A program made the position numbers and the translations under genes. This document shows positions 35,201 to 43,749 of a DNA stretch of 64,000 nt, in pieces. Under the pieces are notes generated by a model. That model worked only from the letters and a program-made list of their open reading frames with translations. It was not told the DNA's origin and did not search any database. How positions within the stretch are numbered: position 1 is the stretch's first letter; every line of letters starts with the position of its first letter. Source of the stretch: JAWWOW01 sp033851265 (GTDB lineage: Bacteria > Actinomycetota > Actinomycetes > JAWWOW01); contig JAWWOW010000006.1 in the NCBI GenBank assembly GCA_033851265.1, forward strand, positions 1 to 64,000, given 5' to 3'.

Positions 35201-36388
35201 TTACTCAGAAACACAGCCGCGGGTGTTCACCGGTTCGGTCGCGTTCGCACCTGCGGCTGCATCCGACGCAACTTCTTTGGCGGTCAGCGCGTACCCGGTG
35301 TCGGACCGGTCGGTTGCCGTCGCGAAGATCACGCCGTACACATCGCCATTGGGCGCCAGCAGCGGGCCACCCGAGTTGCCTGGCCGCACCGTCGCGCGGA
35401 TCGAGTAGATCTCGCGATCGACCGAGCCGCGCTGGTAGATGTCGGGACCGGTTGCCACCTCGGTGCTACGGATTCGGGCGGCAACCGCTGTAAACGGGCC
35501 GTTCTCCGGGTAGCCAGCCACGACCGCACTCGCCCCGGCGCGCGCTGCTCCGGCGAAGTTCAAAGGGTGGCCGGCAAAGCCAGGGACGTCGAGCACCGCT
35601 ACGTCGCGGCGGGGGTCGTAGAGCACGACCTTCGCGTCATAGCTCTTCCCGCTGTCGGTGATGACGCGCGGTGATGTGACACCGGCAACGACGTGCGCGT
35701 TGGTCATCACATGGTCGCGCGCATACAGGAAGCCACTGCCCTCGATGCGCTTCGAACACTTCGCCGTACCAAGGATCTTCACGATGACGGCACGGTCACG
35801 CCGCACGGCCGGGCTGTTGAGAACGGCCGGATCGGGTGGTGGGACGTTGACGATGCGCTCGGGACCTAGCCCACCGAAAACCTGCGGCAGTCCGTGCTGC
35901 GCCACCAGTCGACGGAACGCCGAGAAGAAGTCACGCACGCTCGTCGGCATGAGCTTGTCGACCTTTTGCAGCACCCACGAGTGGTGCACCGCGCGCGTGA
36001 TCGTCGGATTGGGGGAGTTGGCGATGGCGGTACCGATCAGCCAAGCCACGAGCAGCACCGACACAGCACTGACGACTGCCCCGCCAGCAGAGTCGACGAG
36101 GCGAATCGGTTTCCATGTCAGCCGTTTGCGGATCAGTGCGCCGACAGCACTCGCTGCGACTTGTCCGAGCGAGGCACCGACGAAGACGATGACGATGCCG
36201 ACGAGCGCCCGTGACGACTGCGAGTCCAATCCGCGGATCAGACTCGGCGCGATCTTGACGCCCAGCACCGCCCCGCCGAGGAATCCGACGAACGACAAGA
36301 CACCGACGAGGAATCCCTGCCGGTAGCCGGAGAACGCGAACGCGACTACGGCCAGAATCAAGAAGACGTCGAGCCAGTTACCGGTCAT
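35201..36388 (-). CDS. marP: MarP family membrane serine protease
   Basis: 395 residues. Four N-terminal membrane helices form a CvpA-type domain (about 1-165); the rest is an extracytoplasmic chymotrypsin-like protease. Triad: His in NAHVVAG, Asp in DVAVLDVPG, Ser in RPGNSGGPLLA. Cysteines at about 211 (AKCSKRIEGSG) and 392 (TRGCVSE) correspond to the regulatory disulfide of mycobacterial MarP, which maintains pH and activates a cell-wall hydrolase in acid. Its start overlaps the nudix stop by 4 bp; operon nth-tlpA-nudix-marP. Confidence 0.95.
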   Translation of the reverse strand: MTGNWLDVFLILAVVAFAFSGYRQGFLVGVLSFVGFLGGAVLGVKIAPSLIRGLDSQSSRALVGIVIVFVGASLGQVAASAVGALIRKRLTWKPIRLVDSAGGAVVSAVSVLLVAWLIGTAIANSPNPTITRAVHHSWVLQKVDKLMPTSVRDFFSAFRRLVAQHGLPQVFGGLGPERIVNVPPPDPAVLNSPAVRRDRAVIVKILGTAKCSKRIEGSGFLYARDHVMTNAHVVAGVTSPRVITDSGKSYDAKVVLYDPRRDVAVLDVPGFAGHPLNFAGAARAGASAVVAGYPENGPFTAVAARIRSTEVATGPDIYQRGSVDREIYSIRATVRPGNSGGPLLAPNGDVYGVIFATATDRSDTGYALTAKEVASDAAAGANATEPVNTRGCVSE

Positions 36389-37071
36389 GTTGGAGAGTCC
36401 GTTCGCCGGTTGCGCCAGGTGCGCAGAGCGAGCGCGGCGAAGTCATCGGGAAGGTCGCGCACGTCGTCATGGTCCCAGGGCTGTTCCCAACCGCCGAGCA
36501 TCAACAACTTGTCGACGAGTCCCGCCGTAAATCCCCAGACGAGCAAGTCGCGGACCAGGAACGCCGGACCGGTCCACTTGCTGAGCGGATGTCGGACCCG
36601 GAAGCGGTTGGCCGGGTCGGTCAGCTCGGCGATGGGCACGCGTTCGACGGCCGCCACCTCGGTCTCGTCGACCGCGGACACCGTCGACGGTTCCCGCCAC
36701 CACGCGATGACGGGCGTGACCACAAACCCGCTCGGCGGCAGCCACAGCGGCGGCATGGTGGCGAGGATGTCAACCCCAGCCGGGTCGAGCCCGGTCTCTT
36801 CGACGGCTTCCCGCAGCGCCGTAGCGGCGGGTCCGTCGTCGTCCGGGTCGACGGCACCGCCCGGAAAGGCGGGCTGGCCGGCGTGGCTGCGCATATTGCT
36901 GCTCCGCTGGATGAGCAACAGGTCGGGGCCGAGGGCGCCGTCCCCGAACAGCATGAGCACGGCGGACTCACGCCCGCCTTCCTCCGGTGGCAGGAAACGG
37001 CTGAGCTCCTCCGCCCGAATACCCTCCGCGGCTGAGACCAGCGACTGCAACCATGCGGGCGCGCTGCTCAC
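36385..37071 (-). CDS. Nudix hydrolase, probable CoA pyrophosphatase
   Basis: 228 residues from GTG 37071. The nudix box GGAVDPDDDGPAATALREAVEETGLD is close to CoA-pyrophosphatase type, with Asp for the first Glu; the preceding RSSNMRSHAGQPAFPGG matches the NUDIX CoA-binding UPF0035 motif. Would hydrolyse CoA or nucleotide-sugar pyrophosphates. Stops and starts overlap both neighbours, so it is translationally coupled in the marP operon. Confidence 0.88.
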   Translation of the reverse strand: MSSAPAWLQSLVSAAEGIRAEELSRFLPPEEGGRESAVLMLFGDGALGPDLLLIQRSSNMRSHAGQPAFPGGAVDPDDDGPAATALREAVEETGLDPAGVDILATMPPLWLPPSGFVVTPVIAWWREPSTVSAVDETEVAAVERVPIAELTDPANRFRVRHPLSKWTGPAFLVRDLLVWGFTAGLVDKLLMLGGWEQPWDHDDVRDLPDDFAALALRTWRNRRTDSPT

Positions 37072-37646
37072 GGCGACACCTTCAGATACTGCTGGATCTT
37101 CTCGTTCAGGTCGGCAGCGCTCTTGAACTCGCCGACCTGTTTGTAGACAACCGCACCAGTCCCGTCGATGAACACGGTCACGGGCGCCCCGCGCAAACCC
37201 AGCTTGCGGAGTACGTCGCCACTACGGTCGACGACGGACGGATAGCGCATCCCTACATGCTTCGCGAAGTCCAGCGCGCTGCCATCGGTGTCCTCCATGT
37301 CGATGCCGAGCACGTGCACGCTGCCTTGTGCACTCGCGTAGACCGACTGCAGCAGCGGCGCCTCGCGCTGGCAGGGCCCGCACCATGACCCCCAGATGTT
37401 GACGATGACCGGCAGCTGGCTGAGACCGGCTAACGACACCGCCCTGCCACCGCCGAGACACGGCAGGGTGAGATCCGGCAACGCCACGCTCGTGCCGTCG
37501 CTGGCTGGACAGTTGTCGGTGAACGCAGTGGCGATGCGCGGGGTATCCGTGGGCACCGACTTGGGCGTACCCGACGAACAGGCGACTGCGGTCACCAGCA
37601 GAGCCACGAACGAACCCGCTGCAAACAACAACCGCGCATGCTTCAC
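37068..37646 (-). CDS. TlpA-like thioredoxin-fold lipoprotein
   Basis: 192 residues from GTG 37646 (overlaps the nth stop as GTGA). The N terminus is a lipoprotein signal (FVALLVTAVACSSG, lipobox TAVAC). A redoxin domain carries the WCxxC centre in WGSWCGPCQREAPLL and the cis-Pro region APVTVFIDGTGAVV. Probably an extracytoplasmic disulfide reductase; being in an operon with MarP, which has a regulatory disulfide, is suggestive but unproven. Confidence 0.9.
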   Translation of the reverse strand: MKHARLLFAAGSFVALLVTAVACSSGTPKSVPTDTPRIATAFTDNCPASDGTSVALPDLTLPCLGGGRAVSLAGLSQLPVIVNIWGSWCGPCQREAPLLQSVYASAQGSVHVLGIDMEDTDGSALDFAKHVGMRYPSVVDRSGDVLRKLGLRGAPVTVFIDGTGAVVYKQVGEFKSAADLNEKIQQYLKVSP

Positions 37647-38428
37647 TCCGCCGTCGGGCCTTTCACCAGCTTGGCCGCGACGACAGGGTCGGTCGGCCCC
37701 ACGCCGTACGACGGGCACAGCGGCGCGATGGGACAGGCCCCGCACGCGGGCTTGCGGGAGTGACAGATCCGTCGTCCGTGAAAGATCATGCGGTGCGACA
37801 GCATCGTCCATTCGGACTTCGGGATGAGTGCACCCACTTCGGCTTCGACGCGCACCGGGTCATCGCTGTTAGTCCATCCGAACCGTCGCGCCAGCCGTCC
37901 GAAGTGCGTGTCGACGGTGATGCCCGGCGTGTTGAACGCATTGCCGAGGACGACATTGGCCGTCTTGCGTCCAACCCCTGGCAACGTGACCAGCTCGTCG
38001 AGCGTGTGCGGCACCTCGCCGCCGTACTTCTCGCACAGCACCTGCCCCATGCCGATGAGGCTGTTCGCCTTGTTGCGGAAGAACCCGGTCGACGCGACGA
38101 TCTGCTCCAGCTCAGCGCGATCGGCGGCGGCGTAGTCGGCGGCGGCGCGATACCTCGCGAATAACGTCGGCGTCACCATGTTGACGCGCACGTCGGTCGT
38201 CTGCGCCGACAAGATTGTCGCGACGACGAGCTCGAGCGGGTTGGTGAAGTCGAGCTCGCAGTGAGCGTCTGGATGGAGGGCCGCCAGCTCCCGGTTGATA
38301 CGCCGGGCCCGGCGTACGAGAGCGGTCCGGGTCTCCCCGGTCGGCGTGTCCCCAGCGGGCTCGGCCGTCGCTGCTCTCGCGGCCTTCGGTGTCCCGCGGC
38401 CGGCCGTGCGGCGGGCAGCAGCGGTCAC
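37643..38428 (-). CDS. nth: endonuclease III
   Basis: 261-residue DNA glycosylase/AP lyase for oxidised pyrimidines. Catalytic Lys in the helix-hairpin-helix LPGVGRKTANVVLG and Asp in GITVDTHFGRLA; [4Fe-4S] ligands C-x6-C-x2-C-x5-C in CHSRKPACGACPIAPLC. GTG 38428 is assumed; an ATG at 38497 would add 23 basic residues and cannot be excluded. Divergent from the RsiG-like gene, and the first gene of the marP operon. Confidence 0.95.
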   Translation of the reverse strand: MTAAARRTAGRGTPKAARAATAEPAGDTPTGETRTALVRRARRINRELAALHPDAHCELDFTNPLELVVATILSAQTTDVRVNMVTPTLFARYRAAADYAAADRAELEQIVASTGFFRNKANSLIGMGQVLCEKYGGEVPHTLDELVTLPGVGRKTANVVLGNAFNTPGITVDTHFGRLARRFGWTNSDDPVRVEAEVGALIPKSEWTMLSHRMIFHGRRICHSRKPACGACPIAPLCPSYGVGPTDPVVAAKLVKGPTAE

Positions 38429-38596
38429 GGTGCCAGCGTACGGCGCAGTCGCGACACGCCTGCGGGTATGCGCCGGACGGGTGACCTTGCCGCCCATAGC
38501 CTCAAGCAGTTCCTACAACCCGCCGAACCTGCCAACAGTGTCGGGGGACGACAGGCAACGACCAGGCACGTTCAAGCGCAGGGAGTGCGGACACCC

Positions 38597-39127
38597 ATGG
38601 CCTCGCGAAGTGGCACGGCGGCGCGGCCAGTGCCAGAGCGTGGCGACGAGTTCGCCCACCTCTCGTTGGAGCGACTGCGCACCTACCGGCAAACACTCGC
38701 TGATGAAGAGAACCGCGTCTCCTACTGGCGCCGCATCGTGCAGGCACGACTCGACCTGGTCCGCGCAGGCCACAGTGCCGACGTCGCACACGCATCGAAT
38801 CTTCGTGCCGTCCTCAGCAAGTCGAACGGCAGCAGCCATCGGACCGCACTGGTCACCGTTGTACCGGTCGATGACATGCCCCCGCTCCCTGACCTCGTCG
38901 CCCTCTGGGAGCGCGACGCGCGCCCGGACGACCAGGAGTACACCGCGGTGCTCGAACGCGACCTCGACAAGGCCGAACGCGACCTCTCGGAGTACCGGAC
39001 GGCACTCCACGAGCGCATTGCCGCGGCGACCAACGAGCTCATCGCCCGATACCGCGAGACCCCGAACCTCGCGCTGTGCGCACTGCCCTCCGTTCCCTCG
39101 CCGATGCGGCGCCGCGCGGCCCTGTAG
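38597..39127 (+). CDS. RsiG-like c-di-GMP-responsive anti-sigma factor
   Basis: 176 residues from ATG 38597 (a GTG four codons earlier is possible). The layout is two long helices joined by a flexible loop. Helix 1 contains E38-x3-S42-x2-R45-x3-Q49-x3-D53 within EENRVSYWRRIVQARLD, an exact match to the E(X)3S(X)2R(X)3Q(X)3D signature that binds c-di-GMP in Streptomyces RsiG, the anti-sigma factor of WhiG. Helix 2 has a partial copy, E127-S131-R134 then H138 and A142 (ERDLSEYRTALHERIA). No sigma factor gene is in the window. Start region and partner are inferred; motif is directly seen. Confidence 0.82.
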   Translation: MASRSGTAARPVPERGDEFAHLSLERLRTYRQTLADEENRVSYWRRIVQARLDLVRAGHSADVAHASNLRAVLSKSNGSSHRTALVTVVPVDDMPPLPDLVALWERDARPDDQEYTAVLERDLDKAERDLSEYRTALHERIAAATNELIARYRETPNLALCALPSVPSPMRRRAAL

Positions 39128-39202
39128 CAGTTGGCGTTAGCAGTTGGCGTTAGCAGTTGGCGCTAGCAGTTGGCGCTAGCAATCGGCGTTAGCAATCGGC
39201 GC
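39125..39202. repeat. six tandem 13-bp units after the RsiG-like stop codon
   Basis: Six contiguous units of TAGCAGTTGGCGT or close variants (units 1-2 end T, 3-4 end C, 5-6 read TAGCAATCGGCGT/C). The first unit begins exactly at the TAG stop of the RsiG-like gene and the last ends 2 bp before the next possible start codon. No spacers, so not a CRISPR. Confidence 0.95.
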
Positions 39203-39204
39203 GA

Positions 39205-39465
39205 TTGAGCCCGCTAACCGCTGGGCAGAGGTACACCGTGCTGCTGGTCGCCCTCGCGTTCCCCGTGCTGCTCCTGGTGTTTCTGATGTTCATGGACTGG
39301 ATCGAGGCGCCGTTGCGGAGCGAGGCCAACGCGGACGGTCTCCCGGCCTTCTTGGACCAGGCACAGCCAGACGACATCGAGGTCTTCGTTCGGGACGGGC
39401 TCAAGACCGCGCTCGAGCGGCATTGGATGCGCCAGCGCATGGTGCGCCTGCTCGCTGGGCGCTGA
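39205..39465 (+). CDS. small membrane protein (Rv3675-like position)
   Basis: Up to 86 residues. One strong membrane helix (TVLLVALAFPVLLLVFLMF) followed by a soluble tail with DDIEVFVRDGLKTALERHW. TTG 39205 gives the longest form; GTG 39238 has AGAGG at proper spacing and would give 75 residues starting in the helix, so the start is uncertain. No family recognised. Lies between the tandem repeat and crp, as a membrane protein gene does in mycobacteria. Confidence 0.7.
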   Translation: MSPLTAGQRYTVLLVALAFPVLLLVFLMFMDWIEAPLRSEANADGLPAFLDQAQPDDIEVFVRDGLKTALERHWMRQRMVRLLAGR

Positions 39466-39523
39466 CGCGCTTGTGACCGGCTGACCCCGGGCTGACACAC
39501 TCTCCACGTTCAGGGGAGGGCGC

Positions 39524-40198
39524 GTGGACGACGTACTGGCACGGACGCCGCTCTTCGGTGCGCTCGGACAAGAGGCCGCCGCCGCCCTGAACGCCGTTGC
39601 CCGCCCGCGCCGATTCCCGCGGGGCGCGCTGATCTTCTCCGAAGGCGATAACGGCGATTCGCTGTACGTCGTCGTCGACGGCAAGGTCAAGGTCTTCCGT
39701 ACGGCGACCGACGGGCGCGAGAACATGCTCGCCGTCCTCGGTCCAGGCGAGATGTTCGGCGAACTGTCCCTCTTCGACCCGGGCCCACGCACGGCGACGG
39801 TCGCGGCCATCACCGACTGCGTGCTGACGTCGGTGGCGCACGACGCGCTCCGACCATGGCTGACCGGACGCCCCGAGCTCTCGGAGCAACTGCTGCAGGC
39901 ACTGGCCCGCCGGTTGCGACGAACCAATGAGGCGATGGCCGACCTTGTCTTCTCGGATGTGCCCGGTCGAGTGGCGAAGGCCCTGCTCGATCTCGCGGAT
40001 CGGTTCGGTGCAGCGGACGCCGAGGGGATCCGCGTCACGCACGACCTCACGCAGGAGGAGCTGGCGCAACTCGTTGGAGCCTCGCGCGAGACCGTCAACA
40101 AGGCCTTGTCGGAATTCGCCTCCCGCGGCTGGCTGCGTCTCGATGGTCGAGCGGTCGTACTGCTTGACCAGGAGCGGTTAGCTCACCGCGCGCGCTAG
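39524..40198 (+). CDS. crp: cAMP receptor protein-type regulator (Crp/Fnr family)
   Basis: 224 residues; GTG 39524 after GGGGAGG. The cyclic-nucleotide domain has the phosphate-binding cassette FGELSLFDPGPRTATVAA (conserved Glu and Arg-Thr-Ala), joined by a C helix to an HTH (LTQEELAQLVGASRETVNKALSEFASRGW). Very close to mycobacterial Crp and to Streptomyces Crp, a germination and metabolism regulator. It ends 11 bp from the stop of a convergent adenylyl cyclase gene. Confidence 0.96.
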   Translation: MDDVLARTPLFGALGQEAAAALNAVARPRRFPRGALIFSEGDNGDSLYVVVDGKVKVFRTATDGRENMLAVLGPGEMFGELSLFDPGPRTATVAAITDCVLTSVAHDALRPWLTGRPELSEQLLQALARRLRRTNEAMADLVFSDVPGRVAKALLDLADRFGAADAEGIRVTHDLTQEELAQLVGASRETVNKALSEFASRGWLRLDGRAVVLLDQERLAHRAR

Positions 40199-40209
40199 CC
40201 GTACTCGCG

Positions 40210-43200
40210 CTAACGACTGACGGCCAGCCGTTCGCGGGCGCGGTCGGTGAGGACGATCTCCGCGCCGTACCCAGCCTCTGCTGCCAGGTCGTGTGCAACC
40301 GCCAGTGCCTCGACCGCTTCATCGAGGCGTCCCTGCGCGGCCCGGATCGCACCGAGCACCCGCGACGCCACTACGTGGGACCGAATGTCCTCGGCCGGGG
40401 TTTGCAATGCGCGGGCGATGACGGCGTCAGCGTCCTCGACACGGCCGGCCTCGAGCAGTGCGCCGGCGTGATGGGCGACGACTTGCTTGCGCGGGAAGAG
40501 AAGCGAGGAGCCTTCCGCGGCGGCACCGGCGGCATCAACGCGGTCGAGGATCTCCACTGCCTCTGCAGTTTCACCGCGCGCGCGCAACGCTTGCGCGAGG
40601 AGAACCTCGAACCCGGCCGTCGCGTACGCCTCGAGGTCGAGGTGGGCGGCCGACGCCGCTGCTCGCCTGGCCACGGTCAAGGCGTCGTCGACCTGACCGG
40701 CGTCGAGATGGGCGTAGCCGAGGACGACGCAGGCAAGTGAGGCGAGCGCGTCGTAAGAACCGCCCTGGGCGATCGACAGCGCTTCCTCCAACCGTTGGAT
40801 CGCGCGTGGTGTTTCGCCTGCACACCGGGCCGCGATCCCGAGCGCCACGGTGGCCAGGGCGAGCCCCCATCCGTCGGCGATGTCAGCGAAGATCTCGCGC
40901 GCCCGCTCCGCCTCCGCCGCGGCCGTTCGTGGGTCACCGAGTTCGGCGGCTGCGATGGCGTCGATGGTGAGACAGGCGGCAACACCCCACCTGTCTCCGA
41001 TCTGTTCACCGAGCGGCAGCAGTCCGGACGCCAGGTCGCGAGCGTCGGCAAGCCGCCCCTGGAGCAACCGCACGAACGCTTCCGAACCTGCGGACCATGA
41101 CAAGCCGCGGTTGTCGTCGAGTTCGACGAACACTTCAGCCGCCCGACGCAATGCATCCTCGGCGACGTCGTGTGCACCACGTGTCGTTGCACTCCAGGCG
41201 AGGTGCTGCAAAGCCCAGCCGGCTCCGCGGCGGTCACCGACCCGCTCCGCGAGGGCCAGTGCCTCGTCGAAACGTTGCTCGGCCGACGTCATCCGCCCGG
41301 CGAGGTAGTCGAGCAAACCGAGTTGTCGCAACGCGTCGCCGGCCGTGATGTCGTCACCGACGTCGGTCGCAGCCGCCAGTCCGGTGTTCAGCGCCGACAC
41401 AGCGGCAGCCTCGTCACCCTGTCGACGGCGTAGCTCGCCGAGAATGACATGTGCGCGGCTGCGTACCTGAGCGTCTGTGGCGGTGAGTCCTTCGGACAGG
41501 TCGCTTTCGGCTTGCGTGAACTCCCGCCGCGCGACAAGCCCGGCAGCGCGGCCCACCGTGGCGCGCACGACGGCGATGTCATCAACGCCGTCGACGCTGC
41601 CAATGGCCGGATCAACCAGCGCGAGCGCGCGGCCGAACACATCTGTCGCCGCCCCCGGATCGTCGCCAGCGAGCGCCGCGTCCCCGAGGCGCAGTAGGGA
41701 AGCGAACCCAGCCGGCCGTACTGCCCAGGCGGGATCGTCTGTGGCGAGCGACATTTCGTGGGCCAGGGCAACCGCGCGCTCGACGTGCATCGCGACGAAC
41801 GCGTCGACCTCGCCCGGCGGTCCCCGAAGGTTGTCCACGGCCCAACGGACCACGGCCGCATGCCGGTGCGCGCGCTCGGCTTTCGGAATGGCTGCGTAAG
41901 CAACGTCGCGCGCCAACGCATGGGTGAACAAGTGGCTGCCCGGCACAAGTACCCGCACGATGTCGCGTTCGCGCAGTGTTGCCAATGCGGATTCCACATC
42001 GGCCGTGCCCTCACCGTCCGGTGCGGCAAGCGCGATCAGGGCGGGGTCCGGGAAGCGCGGTCCGATGACGGCGGCGTCACGAAGGACTGCCTTGGCGTTC
42101 AGGTCCAGGTCGTCGAACCGCGCAGTGAGAACCGCCTGAACGCCGGCGGGCAGCACATCCTGAGGCAGTTCACCGACGAGTGCCCACCCGTCTGACTCCC
42201 GACGCAGCAGGCCGCGGTCGACGAGAAGGTGCAGCAACTCAGCGAGGAAGAACGGGTTGCCTTCGGCCCGGTCGAGCAACGCATCGCGCACATCGGGCTC
42301 CAGCGCGGACCCGCCGAGGTACGCACGCAAGAGGCGGTCGGCGGCTGCTCGTTCGAGTGGAAGGAGGGGGACGTACTCCGGCTCCGGTAACGACTGCCAC
42401 CAGCCGGGTCGGCCACCAGCAGTCAGCAGATCCGAACGCCCGACGAGCGCCATGAGGATCGGGCCGCTGAGTCGTGCCGTTACGGCGACGAGCGCGTCCA
42501 ACAAATCGTTCGTCGCCCACTGCAGGTCGTCGACCACTAATAGGAGCGGCCCCGTCGCGGCAAGGTTCGACAGCAGCGCGGCTACTGCCTCCACCGTCGA
42601 CTCCGGGCCTTGTGACGCACCCGGCGCCGCAGACTCGCGTGGCGGCGGATTCTCCCCTTCGGTCAAGCCGATGAGAGCCAACAGTGGTTCCACCGCGACC
42701 GCGCCGGCGCCCGGCTCGAGACGCGCAACCGTGCGACGTACGCGCTCGATCATCTCCGGCACGTTGCCGAGGTCTGCGGTCGAGATTCCGCACGCCGTTC
42801 GCACCCATTCCGCGAGCGGTCGAAGGTCGCGGCCTTCGCCGTACGGCGCGCAGCGACCCCACAGCACGCGGCTCTCATCGATCTCCGCCGTGAACCGCGA
42901 CAACTCCGCGGCCAGCCGCGTCTTACCGATCCCGGCCTCGCCCGTCACGAGCATCGTCGACGGCGTGCCGCGCTCGATGACATCGAGGACCCTGCCGATC
43001 AGCAGACCGCGTTCGGCGTCGCGACCGATGAACGGAGCTTCCTCACCGAGGCCTGCGCGCTCGGCGTTCTGCGTGCGCAGCCGGACAAGTTCGTACGCCG
43101 CGACCGCCTCGCGTTTGCCCTTCAGTCGCAGCGGCGGCAACGCACGCCAGGACGCGGTGTCCATCGTCGCCAAGGCTGTGTCGCGGCCCGCCCACACCGC

Positions 43201-43749
43201 ACCGACTCCAGCAGCATCAGACAACCGGGCGGCGGTGTTCACCGTGTCACCGACAACCGTGTACGACAGCCCGGCTTGAATGCCCGCGAGCACCTCTCCC
43301 GAGTTGAGTCCGACGCGCAGGCCGAGCGCGCGACCACCGCCCGACTCGTCGGCCACTAGGCGGCGTACCACTTGTTGCATTGCGTGCGCCGCGAGTACGG
43401 CCCGCTGCGGATCATCTTCGTGCGCGACGGGCGCCCCGAACACGGCCATGATCCCGTCGCCGGTGAGCTTGTCGATGTGTCCACCGACCTCGGTCACCGT
43501 TTCAGACAACGCAGTGAGCAACCTGCTCGTCACAGCGCCGACACGTTCGGGATCCAGCTCCTCAGCCCAGGCGGTGAAGTCCGACAGGTCACCGAAGAGC
43601 ACCGTCACGACGCGACGCTCGGTGCCGGCATCCGGACCGCGGTCGGCGTTGAAGCGTTCGAGTGGTGTCCCGCAGTTGAAACAGAACCGCGCGCCAGGCA
43701 CGGCCGGCGTACCGCACGCCGGGCACGTGAAGGCGGAGTCGGTTGTCAT
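40210..43749 (-). CDS. class III adenylyl cyclase with AAA (STAND-like) ATPase and TPR domains
   Basis: 1179 residues. A zinc ribbon (CPACGTPAVPGARFCFNCG) precedes the cyclase: metal Asp in VLFGDLSDFTAWAEE and KLTGDGIMAVFGAP, base-selecting Lys (KLTGDG) and Asp (VVGDTVNTAARLSDA), transition-state Asn and Arg in the same segment. All catalytic residues are thus kept. Next is an AAA_16 ATPase (P-loop GEAGIGKT; LLLVVDDLQW Walker B) and a C-terminal half of TPR-like Ala/Leu repeats (RRQGDEAAAVSALNTGLAAA). Probably a cytoplasmic cAMP-producing sensor. ATG 43749 overlaps the MBL stop. Confidence 0.93.
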   Translation of the reverse strand: MTTDSAFTCPACGTPAVPGARFCFNCGTPLERFNADRGPDAGTERRVVTVLFGDLSDFTAWAEELDPERVGAVTSRLLTALSETVTEVGGHIDKLTGDGIMAVFGAPVAHEDDPQRAVLAAHAMQQVVRRLVADESGGGRALGLRVGLNSGEVLAGIQAGLSYTVVGDTVNTAARLSDAAGVGAVWAGRDTALATMDTASWRALPPLRLKGKREAVAAYELVRLRTQNAERAGLGEEAPFIGRDAERGLLIGRVLDVIERGTPSTMLVTGEAGIGKTRLAAELSRFTAEIDESRVLWGRCAPYGEGRDLRPLAEWVRTACGISTADLGNVPEMIERVRRTVARLEPGAGAVAVEPLLALIGLTEGENPPPRESAAPGASQGPESTVEAVAALLSNLAATGPLLLVVDDLQWATNDLLDALVAVTARLSGPILMALVGRSDLLTAGGRPGWWQSLPEPEYVPLLPLERAAADRLLRAYLGGSALEPDVRDALLDRAEGNPFFLAELLHLLVDRGLLRRESDGWALVGELPQDVLPAGVQAVLTARFDDLDLNAKAVLRDAAVIGPRFPDPALIALAAPDGEGTADVESALATLRERDIVRVLVPGSHLFTHALARDVAYAAIPKAERAHRHAAVVRWAVDNLRGPPGEVDAFVAMHVERAVALAHEMSLATDDPAWAVRPAGFASLLRLGDAALAGDDPGAATDVFGRALALVDPAIGSVDGVDDIAVVRATVGRAAGLVARREFTQAESDLSEGLTATDAQVRSRAHVILGELRRRQGDEAAAVSALNTGLAAATDVGDDITAGDALRQLGLLDYLAGRMTSAEQRFDEALALAERVGDRRGAGWALQHLAWSATTRGAHDVAEDALRRAAEVFVELDDNRGLSWSAGSEAFVRLLQGRLADARDLASGLLPLGEQIGDRWGVAACLTIDAIAAAELGDPRTAAAEAERAREIFADIADGWGLALATVALGIAARCAGETPRAIQRLEEALSIAQGGSYDALASLACVVLGYAHLDAGQVDDALTVARRAAASAAHLDLEAYATAGFEVLLAQALRARGETAEAVEILDRVDAAGAAAEGSSLLFPRKQVVAHHAGALLEAGRVEDADAVIARALQTPAEDIRSHVVASRVLGAIRAAQGRLDEAVEALAVAHDLAAEAGYGAEIVLTDRARERLAVSR

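Noticed and set aside
39125..39202. CRISPR array
   Set aside because: 13-bp units are directly contiguous without spacers, and no cas gene is near. The same applies to the array at 56573-56666.
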